64,000 bases of DNA from Rufibacter sp. LB8 (GCF_014876185.1 NZ_JADALJ010000001.1:4526964-4590963); one strand, 5' to 3'; counted from the stretch's first letter, positions 42,076 through 51,546 are shown. The notes: a model not told the origin generated them from the letters alone. A program made the numbers and translations.

Positions 42076-42534
42076 TTACGCTTTCTTGTAATTAAATCCC
42101 ACTTTAGACGGCTTCAGGCGCTCAAAGTACTGCAAGGCAAGCCGATAACTTTCCAGCCCAAACCCAGAGATGCTGCCCACGCAGCGGCCGCCAATAAAGG
42201 TGGCGTGGCGGGTGGCCTCGCGGGCGTACACGTTGGAGATATGCACTTCCACAACGGGCGTCTCAATGGCGGCAATGGCGTCTGCCAAGGCCAAAGAGGT
42301 GTGCGTGTAGGCACCGGCGTTGAACACAATGCCCTGGTAATGAAAACCCACCTCGTGCAGTTTGTTGATGAGTTCGCCCTCCATATTAGATTGGTAGTAC
42401 TCCAGTTCCAGGTCTGGGAAGGCGGGCAGCAGGTCTTTCTCCAGGTAGTCTTCAAAGGAACGGGACCCATAAATGGACTTTTCGCGGCGGCCCAGCAGGT
42501 TCAGGTTGGGGCCGTTGAGTAATAATATTTTCAT
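42076..42534 (-). CDS. aroQ: Type II 3-dehydroquinate dehydratase
   Basis: Small shikimate-pathway enzyme (152 aa) making 3-dehydroshikimate. The family start KILLLNGPNLNLLGRRE is present from the ATG at 42534 (an upstream frame to 42606 is not used). Conserved: active-site tyrosine region in REKSIYGSRSF, FNAGAYTHTSLALADAI, VEVHISNVYARE and HATFIGGRCVGSISGFG. The chain is slightly longer than average, with a C-terminal KPSKVGFNYKKA tail. Confidence 0.95.
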   Translation of the reverse strand: MKILLLNGPNLNLLGRREKSIYGSRSFEDYLEKDLLPAFPDLELEYYQSNMEGELINKLHEVGFHYQGIVFNAGAYTHTSLALADAIAAIETPVVEVHISNVYAREATRHATFIGGRCVGSISGFGLESYRLALQYFERLKPSKVGFNYKKA

Positions 42535-42927
42535 AGCGGTGGGGTCAGGCTGTAAGTTTACAAATAGAAACGCGACAAACGAAATAGAGAACCTGTATTC
42601 CTGCACTTAGGCGGTGAAATTTTGCCAGCATTTTCTGCGCAGCAGGTAGTGCCTTTATTACAGGAGCACAAAGGACTTAAAAGGCAATTGCCTAGGAAGA
42701 TACGTGATGCGGTGGCCTGGTTGTGGAATTCATAACAACCGGTGTAATCTGTTGTAAAATTGATTTAATATTTTGTAGCCTTCGGCGAACATTATATTTT
42801 TTGACTTATTTTACCGTTGTAAGTACATAGGTGGCCTTGGCCGTCTGCCTGCACCCCACCATTCATCTGGCCTTGCTGCATATGGGTACTCTCACATTCT
42901 TTCCTTTTTTTACCGTTCACCTCCCCC
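42535..42927. other. Divergent region aroQ / xerD
   Basis: About 390 nt, AT-rich near 42740-42830. No supported gene and no repeat family member seen. A TAATATTTTG at about 42768 resembles, but does not fit, the -7 box. Confidence 0.45.
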
Positions 42928-43827
42928 ATGAATTGGTCAAGTAGCTTAAAGCAATTCCAAGGATACCTGCAGCTGGAGAAATCTTTGTCTGCCAATTCTG
43001 TTGAGGCCTATGTGCGCGACGTGCGCAAACTGGAGCACTACTTTGAGGTGACTGCCCAAACCGTGCTTCCCTTGGCCGTGACCGTAACGCACCTGCAAGG
43101 CTTTCTGGAATGGATCAACACCCTGGGCATGACCGCCCATTCCCAGGCCCGCACCATCTCGGGCATACGCGCCTTTTACCGCTTCTTAATCATGGAAGAC
43201 CTGCTGGACGCTGACCCCACTGAAACCATTGAAGGCCCCAAGCTGCAACGCAAACTCCCAGACACGCTCAGCTATGACGAGATTGTGCACTTGTTTGAGG
43301 CCATTGACGTGAGCACCCCTGAGGGCACCCGCAACAAAGCCATGCTGGAAACCCTTTACAGCTCCGGCCTGCGCGTCTCTGAACTGATTGAACTTAAGCT
43401 GAGCAATGTCTACGAAGACCTGGGTTTTCTGCGGGTGACCGGCAAAGGCAACAAAGAACGCCTGGTGCCCATTGGCCGCGACGCCCTCAAATACATGCGC
43501 ATTTACTTAGACAGCGTGCGCCGCCACCAGACCATCAAAAAAGGACAGGAGGATTTTGTGTTCCTCAACCGCCGCGGTTCTGGTCTCACGCGCGTCATGA
43601 TCTTTAACATTATCAAAGACCTGGCTGCCAAAGTAGGTTTGCAGAAAAGCATCAGCCCGCACACGTTCCGGCATTCTTTCGCCACGCACTTAATTGAAGG
43701 CGGCGCTGATTTACGCGCCGTGCAGGAAATGCTGGGCCATGAGTCCATTACCACCACTGAGATTTACACGCACCTGGATAGAGATTACCTCAAACAGATT
43801 ATCCAGGATTTCCACCCCAGGAGTTAG
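42928..43827 (+). CDS. xerD: Tyrosine recombinase XerD
   Basis: Site-specific recombinase (299 aa) that resolves chromosome dimers at dif. N-terminal SAM-like domain (residues ~1-95). The catalytic set in order: R149 in SSGLRVSEL, K in TGKGNKERLVPIG, H and R in SPHTFRHSFATH, H in LGHESITTTE, and nucleophile Y in IYTHLDRDYL. The ISPHTFRHSFATHLIEGGADLR-type segment and chromosomal context without mobile-element neighbours favour the housekeeping XerD. No dif-like site was recognised nearby. Confidence 0.92.
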   Translation: MNWSSSLKQFQGYLQLEKSLSANSVEAYVRDVRKLEHYFEVTAQTVLPLAVTVTHLQGFLEWINTLGMTAHSQARTISGIRAFYRFLIMEDLLDADPTETIEGPKLQRKLPDTLSYDEIVHLFEAIDVSTPEGTRNKAMLETLYSSGLRVSELIELKLSNVYEDLGFLRVTGKGNKERLVPIGRDALKYMRIYLDSVRRHQTIKKGQEDFVFLNRRGSGLTRVMIFNIIKDLAAKVGLQKSISPHTFRHSFATHLIEGGADLRAVQEMLGHESITTTEIYTHLDRDYLKQIIQDFHPRS

Positions 43828-43859
43828 GTAAGCTTTTAAAAAGTACATAGTGTTGATTT

Positions 43860-44043
43860 GTAGGGACAGGTCGCGACCTGTCCTACGCATTCCTGATCCA
43901 TGCATTTCTGATTTTGTAGGGGCGTATGCAATACTCCCAACGCATTCCTGATCCACGCATTCCTGGCTAATTATCTGCTTGGTGCTGCGGAGTGAATAAC
44001 CTACTTCCGCCACCGCCCCGGACAGGTCGCGACCTGTCCCTAT
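43860..44043. repeat. Composite REP block (GTAG type)
   Basis: Left unit GTAGGGACAGGTCGCGACCT + GTCC (43860-43883) and a matching inverted unit at 44020-44043. Between them a second kind of unit, GTAGGGGCGTATGCAATACT + CCC (43916-43938), appears once, like the units at 16297. Words ACGCATTCCTGATCC and TGCATTTCTGATTT recur inside. Reads as a REP doublet with another REP inserted. Confidence 0.75.
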
Positions 44044-44062
44044 AGGAATTTCTTGCTCACAC

Positions 44063-44107
44063 TTCCGTTTTCGGCTTCATTTCCAGAAATGAGCCCGAAA
44101 ACAGAAA
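44063..44107. repeat. PAL copy 24
   Basis: TTCCGTTTTCGGCTTCATTT, loop CCAG, AAATGAGCCCGAAAACAG, overlapping by 3 nt with the next terminator. Confidence 0.9.
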
Positions 44108-44137
44108 AGCCCGAAGCTGCATCAGCTTCGGGCTTTT
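44105..44137. terminator. Bidirectional terminator (xerD / DUF3857 gene)
   Basis: AAAAGCCCGAAGCTG, loop CAT, CAGCTTCGGGCTTTT. It ends the DUF3857 gene (minus) and probably xerD (plus). Confidence 0.9.
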
Positions 44138-44159
44138 CTGTGAATGAATACCTCCACTA

Positions 44160-47100
44160 TTATTTCAAGGCAAGTTGCCGGGCATCGGCGGCAATCACTT
44201 TTTTGTAGAAGGCCTGGAATGCGGCCATTTCCTGGGGTTGAATGATGTCTTTGGTAAACTTCAGTTCACGGGTGAAAACCAGTTGGTCGTTTACTTTCTT
44301 GAACGTGAGGCTGTACTCGGCCACGGTGCAGGAGAGTTTCACCGGCGTGGGAAGCTCGGCCAGGAGTTTCTTGGTGGGCAAGGTCATGGTGATGGTTTCG
44401 CGGTCACGGTCGGCGTAGAGCATCTGGGAGAGGTCCAGGGCCGCAATGCGGGTTTCATCACTGAAGGTGAAGTCACGGGCGGTGGCGCGGTTGGTCCAGG
44501 GCAAGGCAAACAGAGACATGCCGCCTACCTGCGTCACCACGTCATTGGCCTGGTAGGCAATGCGGCAACTCACCGAGTCTTGCGGGCCATCTAAGCCTTT
44601 GAACGTGAGCGAGGTTACTTTTACGCTGGGCAGTTGGTCTGAGATGGCCTGCTGCACAATGCGCTCGCGCTCCTGCTGGCCGGCATCACGGTACCGTTGT
44701 TTGGCGTCGGCGGCCATGGCCCCGGTCTTCACGTTTTCTTCCACCACGCTCAGGTCATTGTCTACCAGTTTCACCTGCACTTTGCGCTCAATCTGGTTCA
44801 TGGGGCGTGTTTTGGGGTTCAGGTGGGCCAGCGTACGGTTGGCCTGGCTCTGCTCATCGTCAATCTCCAGAATACCACTTTGCAACATGCCCTGGTACAA
44901 ACTCCCGAAAGGCAGGAAATTAGACGTCAACTCCACAAACAGCTCTTTGCCGTCTGGCAGGTTTACTTTGGCTATGCAGTGGTTAAAGTCAATGGAAGGC
45001 AGCACCAGGTCATCATAGCCGTTGTCACGGGTGTTCACCAGCACCAACTGCGCCGACACGCCTGCCTCGCGGCACATGGCCACAAACAGGGTAGACACGT
45101 CTTTGCAATCGCCTATCTTGGTGCTCAGCACGTCTGCGGGGCGCTGCGGCACAATGCCGCTCTGCCGGAACGGAATGGAACTGTACGTGATGTTGGTGGT
45201 GATGTATTCATAGATGGCCTGCGCCTTCTGCACGGGGTTCAGGTTGGGTTTACCTGTGAACACATCCTCCACGGCCTGTTTTACCTCAAAATCTGGTCTG
45301 GCTTTGGCGGCGGCCAGGTCTGCGTACCAGTTGGAGATGAATTTCCAGTCCGGGAAAGAGGAGATGTAGAGCGTTTGCCCAATGTCAGCCAACACGGGCA
45401 TTTTGTCTTCGCTCTTGAGCGCGGGCTGGTCCTGCTGCTCCCACACATACAACTTGAACTCGTCAGCGGTGGAGATTTTAGGCTCCAGGGCTTTCTGAGT
45501 CACTTTGTACTGGAACTTGGTCTCGGGGTCAACCAATAGACTGTAACGCGTGGTCTTGGACGGGAAGAAGTGCGTGAAGAAATGGCGGTCCCAGAAATGC
45601 GGGGCCAGTTTTCCTAACAGGTGGTTCTCTAATTTATAGGTCACGTGAATGGCATCGCCGGGTTCCAGGTTGGTGAACACCAGTTGGCCGTCATTGCTTT
45701 CAGCGGGCACTTTGCTGCCGTTCTGCTTCACCACTTCGCCTTTCTCCATAAGGTAGCGCTGCATGTTGTGGTAGCCCACGCCGTATTCTTTCCAGAACTC
45801 CACGCCCTGCGGATTGAAAATTTTCACCACCATGGTGCGTCTTTCCTCTGAGGCGCCGCCTTTGTACACCACTTTCTGCACGTCATCCAACAAAATCACG
45901 CTGTGGTGTTCTGGGTAGGTGGCGGCTTTGGGCGCGGCTTTGATCACGGCATACACGTCATTCTGCGGGAAGTAAGAAAACACGTCTTTCTTGTTCTCCA
46001 ACTGCCGAAGTTCTTTCAAGCTGGTATAATCCGTCGGGCTCAGGTGCAGGGCTTTGCGGTAGGCGGTTAAGGCCTCGTCGGTTTTGTCCTGCGCTTTGAG
46101 GGTCTTGGCTAGGTCTGCCCAGTATTTGCCAATGTAGGGCGAAATCTGCAACGTTTTGCGGTAGGCTTCCTCGGCTAGTTTGTGGTTCTGGGCCTGGGCG
46201 TAAATATTGGCCAACGTATGCTGAATGCCCACGGCCACGGGTTCTTCCTGCAGATACTGGTTGTACAGTTTCAGGCCGTTGTTCATGTCGCCTTTGTCAA
46301 AATAGATGGAGGCCAGGCGCTGCGAGATAGGGTAGGAACGGTTGTCTTTCAGGTATTTTTTGAGCACGTTGGCCGCGCCCGTCTGGTTTTTGTTCACGTT
46401 CTTCTCAATCATGTATTTAAGTTCCATGAACGTGGCGTTGCCCGGGTAGCTGGCGTAGCCTTTCTCTGCCAGTTTAATCACTTCATTGTACTGCTCTTTC
46501 TTAGAAAGCACCTTTATGCGCTTTTCCATGATGGACTCGTCTGCGCCTAGTTGGCTCTCCATTTTATCCAGCAATTCCAGGGCTTGGGTGTAGTTCTCTT
46601 TTTCCAGTTCCTCGTCAAACCGAAGGTCTAAGGCAAATGGCAGTTCGGGGTCATGTTCTTTCAGCCATTCCAAAGAAGTAGTGAGCGAGGTGCGGTTTTC
46701 TTCCCGTTGGTAGGCCTCCAGCTGGCGCATGACCAGGTAGCTGCTGTTGGGAATCAGTTTCTTGGTTTCTTTGATCACCCGGCGGGCGTCTGAGGTTTTG
46801 TCATTGCGAAGGTACGTTTGCGCCAGCATGATCTGCGGAAGAAGTTGCTTGCTGTCTTTCTTGGTCTGGCTCAAAAAGAACTGTTCATACGGCAAAGGCA
46901 GCGTGGCCGGAATTGGGCCGGTTTCTTTGGCATAGGCCTGGGTAGCAGCGGTAGAGGTGAGGCCTGCAACAGGTTGGCCCTGCTCATTGGTGAGGCGCGC
47001 CAGGAAGTTTGACCGGCCGGCGTAGCTTTCACCTACCTGCACCAGAATTCGGTTTACGCCTTTTTTTAGGTTCACCGAAGTCAAATACGTGTCCAGGTCA

Positions 47101-47939
47101 TTGTTACGTTCCACGTCATCGGCAAACACCAGGCGATCATTCACCCACGCTTTCAAGGAGCCGGAAACCCCCAGACGCAATTGCACCTGTTGGTCTTTGG
47201 GGCTGGTGACAAACGTCTGGGCGTAGATTGACGCATCACTGGAATAGAAGTGGTAGGTGAAGTCAATCCATTTGTCATTTCGGCTGGCCGGCGGCGTGAA
47301 CCACGAAACGGTGGCGCCGTGCTTGTTCACAAACGTGGCAGTACTCTCGGGCTTACCCAAGGGCCCGAAGTCTTTGTTGAACCCGCTGCCCGACATGTTC
47401 TCGAACTCGCCCACCATCTGCCATTTGTCTAAGGCGCCAATGGCGTTGTAGTGCTGGTGGGCGGTGGCCAACTGGTTGCTGGCCTCAAAATGGCTGCCCA
47501 GCATGGAGTTCGCCATGGCTTTCAGGGTGCCGTCGGCTTTGGGGTCTGTGGTGAGTTGTTTCAGGAACGCCAGTTGCTCCGCAGATTTCTTGCCGTTGCC
47601 GCCAGTCACAGACGGGGAGGTCCAGAGGGCATACACATACGGGTATGGGTTCTCAGAAGCCTTAAAAAACTGCATAAACTCAGAGAATGCCTCTGGAGCC
47701 GTGCGGTCTAAGGTGGCCAAAAACGAGAGTCCTAAGTGGGCTTCGGCTTTGAGCGCGGGGTCTGCGGTGGCTTTTTTAAAGAGCTCGCGGGCCTCAGCGC
47801 GCTTGTTCTCATGAAACTTTAGCCAGGCCGCCTCAAGCGGGGCTGGGGCCGCCGCCATGGTTGGCACAGACGGCAGCAAAAACACCAACAGCAACAGGAA
47901 CGCTACCAGCCGACGGGAAAGGGAAAGATGCGGACGCAT
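44160..47939 (-). CDS. Large DUF3857 / transglutaminase-like protein with TPRs
   Basis: Exported 1259-residue protein. Signal peptide (LVAFLLLLVFLLPSVPTMAAAP), an N-terminal region with TPR-like and PBS-like segments (EKLAAEAYRKTLQISPYIG and others; several TPRs around 380-640), then DUF3857 (about 650-800), then a transglutaminase-like domain (about 880-1030) with catalytic Cys945 in KIGDCKDVSTLF and the His in SIDFNHCIAKV. A C-terminal beta-rich portion (about 1050-1259) ends without a sorting domain. Such proteins are frequent in Bacteroidota and of unknown role; the intact Cys-His pair suggests a protease or amidase. Confidence 0.85.
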   Translation of the reverse strand: MRPHLSLSRRLVAFLLLLVFLLPSVPTMAAAPAPLEAAWLKFHENKRAEARELFKKATADPALKAEAHLGLSFLATLDRTAPEAFSEFMQFFKASENPYPYVYALWTSPSVTGGNGKKSAEQLAFLKQLTTDPKADGTLKAMANSMLGSHFEASNQLATAHQHYNAIGALDKWQMVGEFENMSGSGFNKDFGPLGKPESTATFVNKHGATVSWFTPPASRNDKWIDFTYHFYSSDASIYAQTFVTSPKDQQVQLRLGVSGSLKAWVNDRLVFADDVERNNDLDTYLTSVNLKKGVNRILVQVGESYAGRSNFLARLTNEQGQPVAGLTSTAATQAYAKETGPIPATLPLPYEQFFLSQTKKDSKQLLPQIMLAQTYLRNDKTSDARRVIKETKKLIPNSSYLVMRQLEAYQREENRTSLTTSLEWLKEHDPELPFALDLRFDEELEKENYTQALELLDKMESQLGADESIMEKRIKVLSKKEQYNEVIKLAEKGYASYPGNATFMELKYMIEKNVNKNQTGAANVLKKYLKDNRSYPISQRLASIYFDKGDMNNGLKLYNQYLQEEPVAVGIQHTLANIYAQAQNHKLAEEAYRKTLQISPYIGKYWADLAKTLKAQDKTDEALTAYRKALHLSPTDYTSLKELRQLENKKDVFSYFPQNDVYAVIKAAPKAATYPEHHSVILLDDVQKVVYKGGASEERRTMVVKIFNPQGVEFWKEYGVGYHNMQRYLMEKGEVVKQNGSKVPAESNDGQLVFTNLEPGDAIHVTYKLENHLLGKLAPHFWDRHFFTHFFPSKTTRYSLLVDPETKFQYKVTQKALEPKISTADEFKLYVWEQQDQPALKSEDKMPVLADIGQTLYISSFPDWKFISNWYADLAAAKARPDFEVKQAVEDVFTGKPNLNPVQKAQAIYEYITTNITYSSIPFRQSGIVPQRPADVLSTKIGDCKDVSTLFVAMCREAGVSAQLVLVNTRDNGYDDLVLPSIDFNHCIAKVNLPDGKELFVELTSNFLPFGSLYQGMLQSGILEIDDEQSQANRTLAHLNPKTRPMNQIERKVQVKLVDNDLSVVEENVKTGAMAADAKQRYRDAGQQERERIVQQAISDQLPSVKVTSLTFKGLDGPQDSVSCRIAYQANDVVTQVGGMSLFALPWTNRATARDFTFSDETRIAALDLSQMLYADRDRETITMTLPTKKLLAELPTPVKLSCTVAEYSLTFKKVNDQLVFTRELKFTKDIIQPQEMAAFQAFYKKVIAADARQLALK

Positions 47940-48033
47940 ACAGAAAGGTTAAAATATTCTATGCCATAAGTACCGCAGAATCTGACACCTAACCAAGTAC
48001 CGGCGTTATTTTACCGTATTTATGCTGGAAAAT

Positions 48034-48079
48034 TTTCTGTTTTCGGGCTCATTTCCAGAAATGAGCCCGAAAACAGAAA
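48034..48079. repeat. PAL copy 25
   Basis: TTTTCTGTTTTCGGGCTCAT ... ATGAGCCCGAAAACAGAAAG: long perfect stem, loop CCAG. It lies downstream of the T9SS gene's terminator and upstream of the DUF3857 start. Confidence 0.94.
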
Positions 48080-48100
48080 GCCGGCCTTTTGGGCCGGCTT
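48078..48100 (-). terminator. Terminator of the T9SS-sorted gene
   Basis: AAGCCGGCC / GGCCGGCTT stem with about TTTTG loop, followed on the minus strand by TTTCTGTTTT, which is the edge of PAL copy 25. Confidence 0.82.
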
Positions 48101-48122
48101 CTATTCATATTGGGGAACACTG

Positions 48123-49814
48123 CTAATTCTTGATAAAACGGGTGGTCTTGGTCCCGTCTGCGGTTTGCACCTGCACCAGGTAAAGACCGGCGGCCAAGTC
48201 CTGCACCGGCAGGGTAAGTACCTGCGCGCCACCGGCCAAATGCTTCTCCTGCAGTGACCGCACCTTCTGGCCGGTCTGGCTGAGAACCGTGACAGTTACG
48301 GCAGAAGCCTTTGAAAGGTTGAAGGCCATGGAGATGTTTTCCTGCGCCGGGTTAGGAAAGGTCGACAGAATCTTGGCGCTCGCGGCTACCTCATCATGGG
48401 TGCTCAAAATGGTGGAGCACTCCAAATAAGTCATGGCTTTTTTGTGGTAGGCAATGGGAGTGCCAAAGCCATACTCAATGGTTTCTTCCTTCACCAACAG
48501 GTTCCGGTCATCGGTTTCATAATACACCACGTGGCTGAGTTCTGTGGCGCCGCGGTTCATGCTTTCCACGGAATAGGAAGTGTATTTGCCGTCTGGGGTG
48601 TAGCTATAAGTAATGCGGGAGGCAGGTTGCCAGCCGTCTGGCCCGCCGGCCATGAATTTGCTTTCAACGTGCAGTTTTCCGGCTGCCGCATGGCCCGCAG
48701 GATAGTATGTGTAGGTGAATCGGTCGCCGTTGAAGGTGTTGCCTGGATCACCGTTGATAATATTGACGTGTCTTTTTTCCTCTAACTGGTTGGCGGCGTT
48801 GTAGGTTCTGAGCTCGCTCACAGTGGCGTACCACAGCGCGGCATTTTCTGGATGCGTGATAAATTGGTCCACTGATATGAGGTTGCCGTTTTGGTACGTG
48901 TACACTTTTTTCAGTGACTCGCCGGTGAGGTCTTGGTGCAGTTCCTCTATAAGCACGTTGGCCGTATTGTAGGTGTACGTGATGGTGTTGTACAGCACCC
49001 AGGACCCCGTGCCCAGGTTGGCGAATTGCCGCACATAGGTTTTGTTTCCAGTCTTTTGCACCACCGCTTTTTCATCATTGATCCATTGGCCTTTGTTGAC
49101 AGACCTAAATGCCTCATAGCTGCCGTTTTCATAGTGGAGGATTTTTACGCCGTCATAATACGCTTGACCGCCTTGGGTGCCTTCATCTTCCGACAGAATT
49201 TCATACTGCAGGCCCTGCAGGTGGTTGTAATGGTATTTGTAAGTAGTCACATCAAGGCCAGCGGACGAGGCGGAGGAGTGCCGGGTGTATTCCTTCGTGA
49301 ACACTGGTTTGAATGAATCACTGGGGGCGTCGTAGACTGCTTTATACACGCGCTTGGGCTGCATGCTGCCATCTTGCACCTTCTCTTTCAGTTCATACCG
49401 CAAGGTGTCATCTGTACCTACGCTCGCCGACCCGCTGCCCACCGTCTGCAGAAAAATGCCATTGGCATCCAGTTCACGCACTACCATTTGGTAAGCGTCT
49501 GGGGTGGAATAGGTGAGCCGCTCCTCAAAGAAACGCTCCACGCCACCTTCTAAAGACTGAATGGTTCCCGTTTCATAGCACCATTCCGGCGCAGTGCGCG
49601 CATTGCGTTTTGCCCCAGATTTCTTTTTCTCCTTGAGGAGTCTGGCTATGGTTTCAGGAGAGAAGAACGAGCTGGCCGACGTAAAAGAGGTACGCTGTTT
49701 CTTCTGGTTGTATTTCTGTAAAACTTCAGAGGCTGAGGTTGGATTTGCATGCTGTGCATCTGCGGCTCTGCTGCAGAGCATAAAAGTGAAAAGAAAGGCT
49801 ACTAAACGTGTCAT
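48123..49814 (-). CDS. Secreted protein with T9SS C-terminal sorting domain
   Basis: Protein of 563 residues. Signal peptide (LVAFLFTFMLCSRAADA). Middle: repeated beta units of the RHS/YD-like kind, with YxYxxxG strands such as YKYHYNHLQGLQYEILSEDEG, ITYTYNTANVLIEELHQD, RFTYTYYPAGHAAAGKLHVE. The last ~75 residues form a type-A sorting domain: STFPNPAQENISMAFNL, VTVLSQTGQKV, and the terminal KTTRFIKN. It should be exported by T9SS and surface-attached or released, using the PorT-like and PorE-like parts encoded at 25-29 kb. Confidence 0.87.
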   Translation of the reverse strand: MTRLVAFLFTFMLCSRAADAQHANPTSASEVLQKYNQKKQRTSFTSASSFFSPETIARLLKEKKKSGAKRNARTAPEWCYETGTIQSLEGGVERFFEERLTYSTPDAYQMVVRELDANGIFLQTVGSGSASVGTDDTLRYELKEKVQDGSMQPKRVYKAVYDAPSDSFKPVFTKEYTRHSSASSAGLDVTTYKYHYNHLQGLQYEILSEDEGTQGGQAYYDGVKILHYENGSYEAFRSVNKGQWINDEKAVVQKTGNKTYVRQFANLGTGSWVLYNTITYTYNTANVLIEELHQDLTGESLKKVYTYQNGNLISVDQFITHPENAALWYATVSELRTYNAANQLEEKRHVNIINGDPGNTFNGDRFTYTYYPAGHAAAGKLHVESKFMAGGPDGWQPASRITYSYTPDGKYTSYSVESMNRGATELSHVVYYETDDRNLLVKEETIEYGFGTPIAYHKKAMTYLECSTILSTHDEVAASAKILSTFPNPAQENISMAFNLSKASAVTVTVLSQTGQKVRSLQEKHLAGGAQVLTLPVQDLAAGLYLVQVQTADGTKTTRFIKN

Positions 49815-50229
49815 GTTAGTGGGAAAGAAAGGTTAAGGTTTTGTGGAATTGTATAATATCTTTATCCTGGTAATTCTATAGTAGCGTGCGCTCTTTAACT
49901 CCAAAAGTGAGCTCTGTTTAGAAAGTCTAAGATTTTATAAAATAGATGCCAAAAATTTAAAGTTAATCGCACCGATTTTCATAAATACTCAAATATGGTG
50001 TGCTGCTGGATTTTTATTAGCTAAATCTTAGATTCTATCTTCTTGGACAGGAATAGGATAATATTCCCCTACGCGGTTAATAAAAATATTTAAAAATACT
50101 TTTATCGGTAGGTTGAGGTGAAGGGAGAATGCGTTGGATTTAATAGGAAATTAAATCAGGAAAACGCCTTTTACGTAATTTGGAGCTGATGTCAGACAAC
50201 TAACACCATCTTAAGAATTGAAGAAATAA
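49815..50229. other. AT-rich gap upstream of the T9SS gene
   Basis: About 415 nt. Clearly AT-rich, no PAL or REP copy, no coding frame I would support. Presumably carries the T9SS gene's control region, but I could not find a CAAAnnTA/CAA pair in the right spacing. Confidence 0.5.
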
Positions 50230-51210
50230 CTAGGTAAGCCGAAGCAAATGCGCCGCCGCCGCGAAAGGTGATTTCTCTCCCCCTGACACCTGTTGGGCCA
50301 CCGTTTCCCACTCACGCTGAATGGCAGAGTTTTGGTAAAAGCGCTCTTCCAGGCTCTGCCTTATGCTCTGTTTGAGCCAGTGCAGGTTCTGGTCTTGCCG
50401 ACGCTGCTGGAAATAGCCGTTCGTCTGGGTGAGTTGTGCGTACTCTTCCACCCATTGCCAGATGGGTGCCAGCCCCGCTTTTTCATAGGCTGAACAGACG
50501 CTCACTTGCGGCGTCCAACCCGAAGCGCTGGCCGGAAATAAATGCAGAGCGCTACGGTATTCAGCCTGGGCGCTGGTGGCCGCCAACTGGTTAGCGCCGT
50601 CTGCTTTGGTGATGGCGATGGCGTCTGCCATTTCCATGATGCCTTTTTTGATGCCCTGCAGTTCATCGCCGGCCCCGGCCAGCATTAAAAGCAGAAAAAA
50701 ATCCACCATTTCGTGTACGGCCGTCTCAGATTGGCCCACGCCCACAGTCTCCACAAAAATGACGTTGAAACCGGCGGCTTCGCAGAGGAGCATGCTTTCA
50801 CGGGTGCTGCGGGCCACGCCACCCAGGGTTTTGCCGGCCGGCGATGGCCTGATGTACGCATTTGGGTTGGCGGCCAGGGTTTCCATGCGGGTTTTGTCGC
50901 CCAGAATGCTGCCTCCGGTGCGTTGGCTGGTAGGGTCAATGGCCAGCACCGCCAGCTTTTTGCCGTGCTCCGCGAGAATATGGCTCCCGAAGGCCTCAAT
51001 AAACGTGCTCTTGCCCACGCCCGGCACGCCCGTTATGCCCACCCGGACTGACTTTCCCGCGTGCGGCAGAATTAACTCCATGACCTGGTGCGCCAGTTCC
51101 TGGTCAGAGGCCAAGGTGCTTTCCACCAACGTGATGGCACGGCTCAGCAATACCCGGTTCCCGGATAAAACTCCTTCAGCGTAGGCAGCGGGCGAAAATC
51201 TTTTAAGCAC
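50230..51210 (-). CDS. meaB: Methylmalonyl-CoA mutase-associated GTPase MeaB
   Basis: G3E-family GTPase (326 aa) that guards and reloads adenosylcobalamin in methylmalonyl-CoA mutase. P-loop GITGVPGVGKSTFIE near residue 58-72, DPTSQRTGGSILGDKTRM (switch I), IFVETVGVGQSE (Walker B/G3), and ITKADGAN (G4). The start is a GTG at 51210. It lies 2.4 kb downstream of the mutase large subunit on the same strand, fitting its role, but other genes intervene, so not strictly one operon. Confidence 0.95.
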   Translation of the reverse strand: MLKRFSPAAYAEGVLSGNRVLLSRAITLVESTLASDQELAHQVMELILPHAGKSVRVGITGVPGVGKSTFIEAFGSHILAEHGKKLAVLAIDPTSQRTGGSILGDKTRMETLAANPNAYIRPSPAGKTLGGVARSTRESMLLCEAAGFNVIFVETVGVGQSETAVHEMVDFFLLLMLAGAGDELQGIKKGIMEMADAIAITKADGANQLAATSAQAEYRSALHLFPASASGWTPQVSVCSAYEKAGLAPIWQWVEEYAQLTQTNGYFQQRRQDQNLHWLKQSIRQSLEERFYQNSAIQREWETVAQQVSGGEKSPFAAAAHLLRLT

Positions 51211-51332
51211 TTAGTTCAGGGTTTCTCTGATGGTCCGCGAAAAGTACGAATTATTGTTTGATTGGCGGTGCGGGAAAGCGCAATTGGAAATGGGTTACAG
51301 CAGAAATAAAGCGAAGGCAAAAGCTAACTATA

Positions 51333-51380
51333 ACTCCCGTTTTTGAGCTCTGTTTTGCAAATGAAGCTGAAACTGGAATT
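51333..51380. repeat. Degenerate PAL repeat (copy 26)
   Basis: CTCCCGTTTTTGAGCTCTGTTTT left arm with AAATGAAGCTGAAACTGG right arm; several mismatches. Confidence 0.6.
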
Positions 51381-51407
51381 GAAGGCGGGTTATTTGTTAC
51401 GCATATC

Positions 51408-51546
51408 GTCCCCCTTTGAAGGGGGTAGGGGGATGACAAAGAGAGCTGAAGAACCACCGCCTAGTGAAACAGGAATAAGAAATTGATTATCTGGAATGCA
51501 AAATCTGCAAGAGTACATCATCCCCCTACCCCCTTCGAAGGGGGAC
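51408..51546. repeat. Inverted pair of CCCCCTTTGAAGGGGG elements
   Basis: GTCCCCCTTTGAAGGGGGTA + GGGGGATGAC on the left and the inverted copy TCATCCCCCTACCCCCTTCG + AAGGGGGAC on the right (51518-51546), about 80 nt apart. Single copies of the same unit are at 13259 and 29878. Confidence 0.78.

Noticed and set aside
42928..43827. XerD as the integrase of a mobile element
   Set aside because: No att-like direct repeats or cargo genes; sequence and neighbours fit the chromosomal recombinase.
44175..47814. Many long frames opposite the DUF3857 gene
   Set aside because: Antisense shadows of a well-supported 1259-residue gene.
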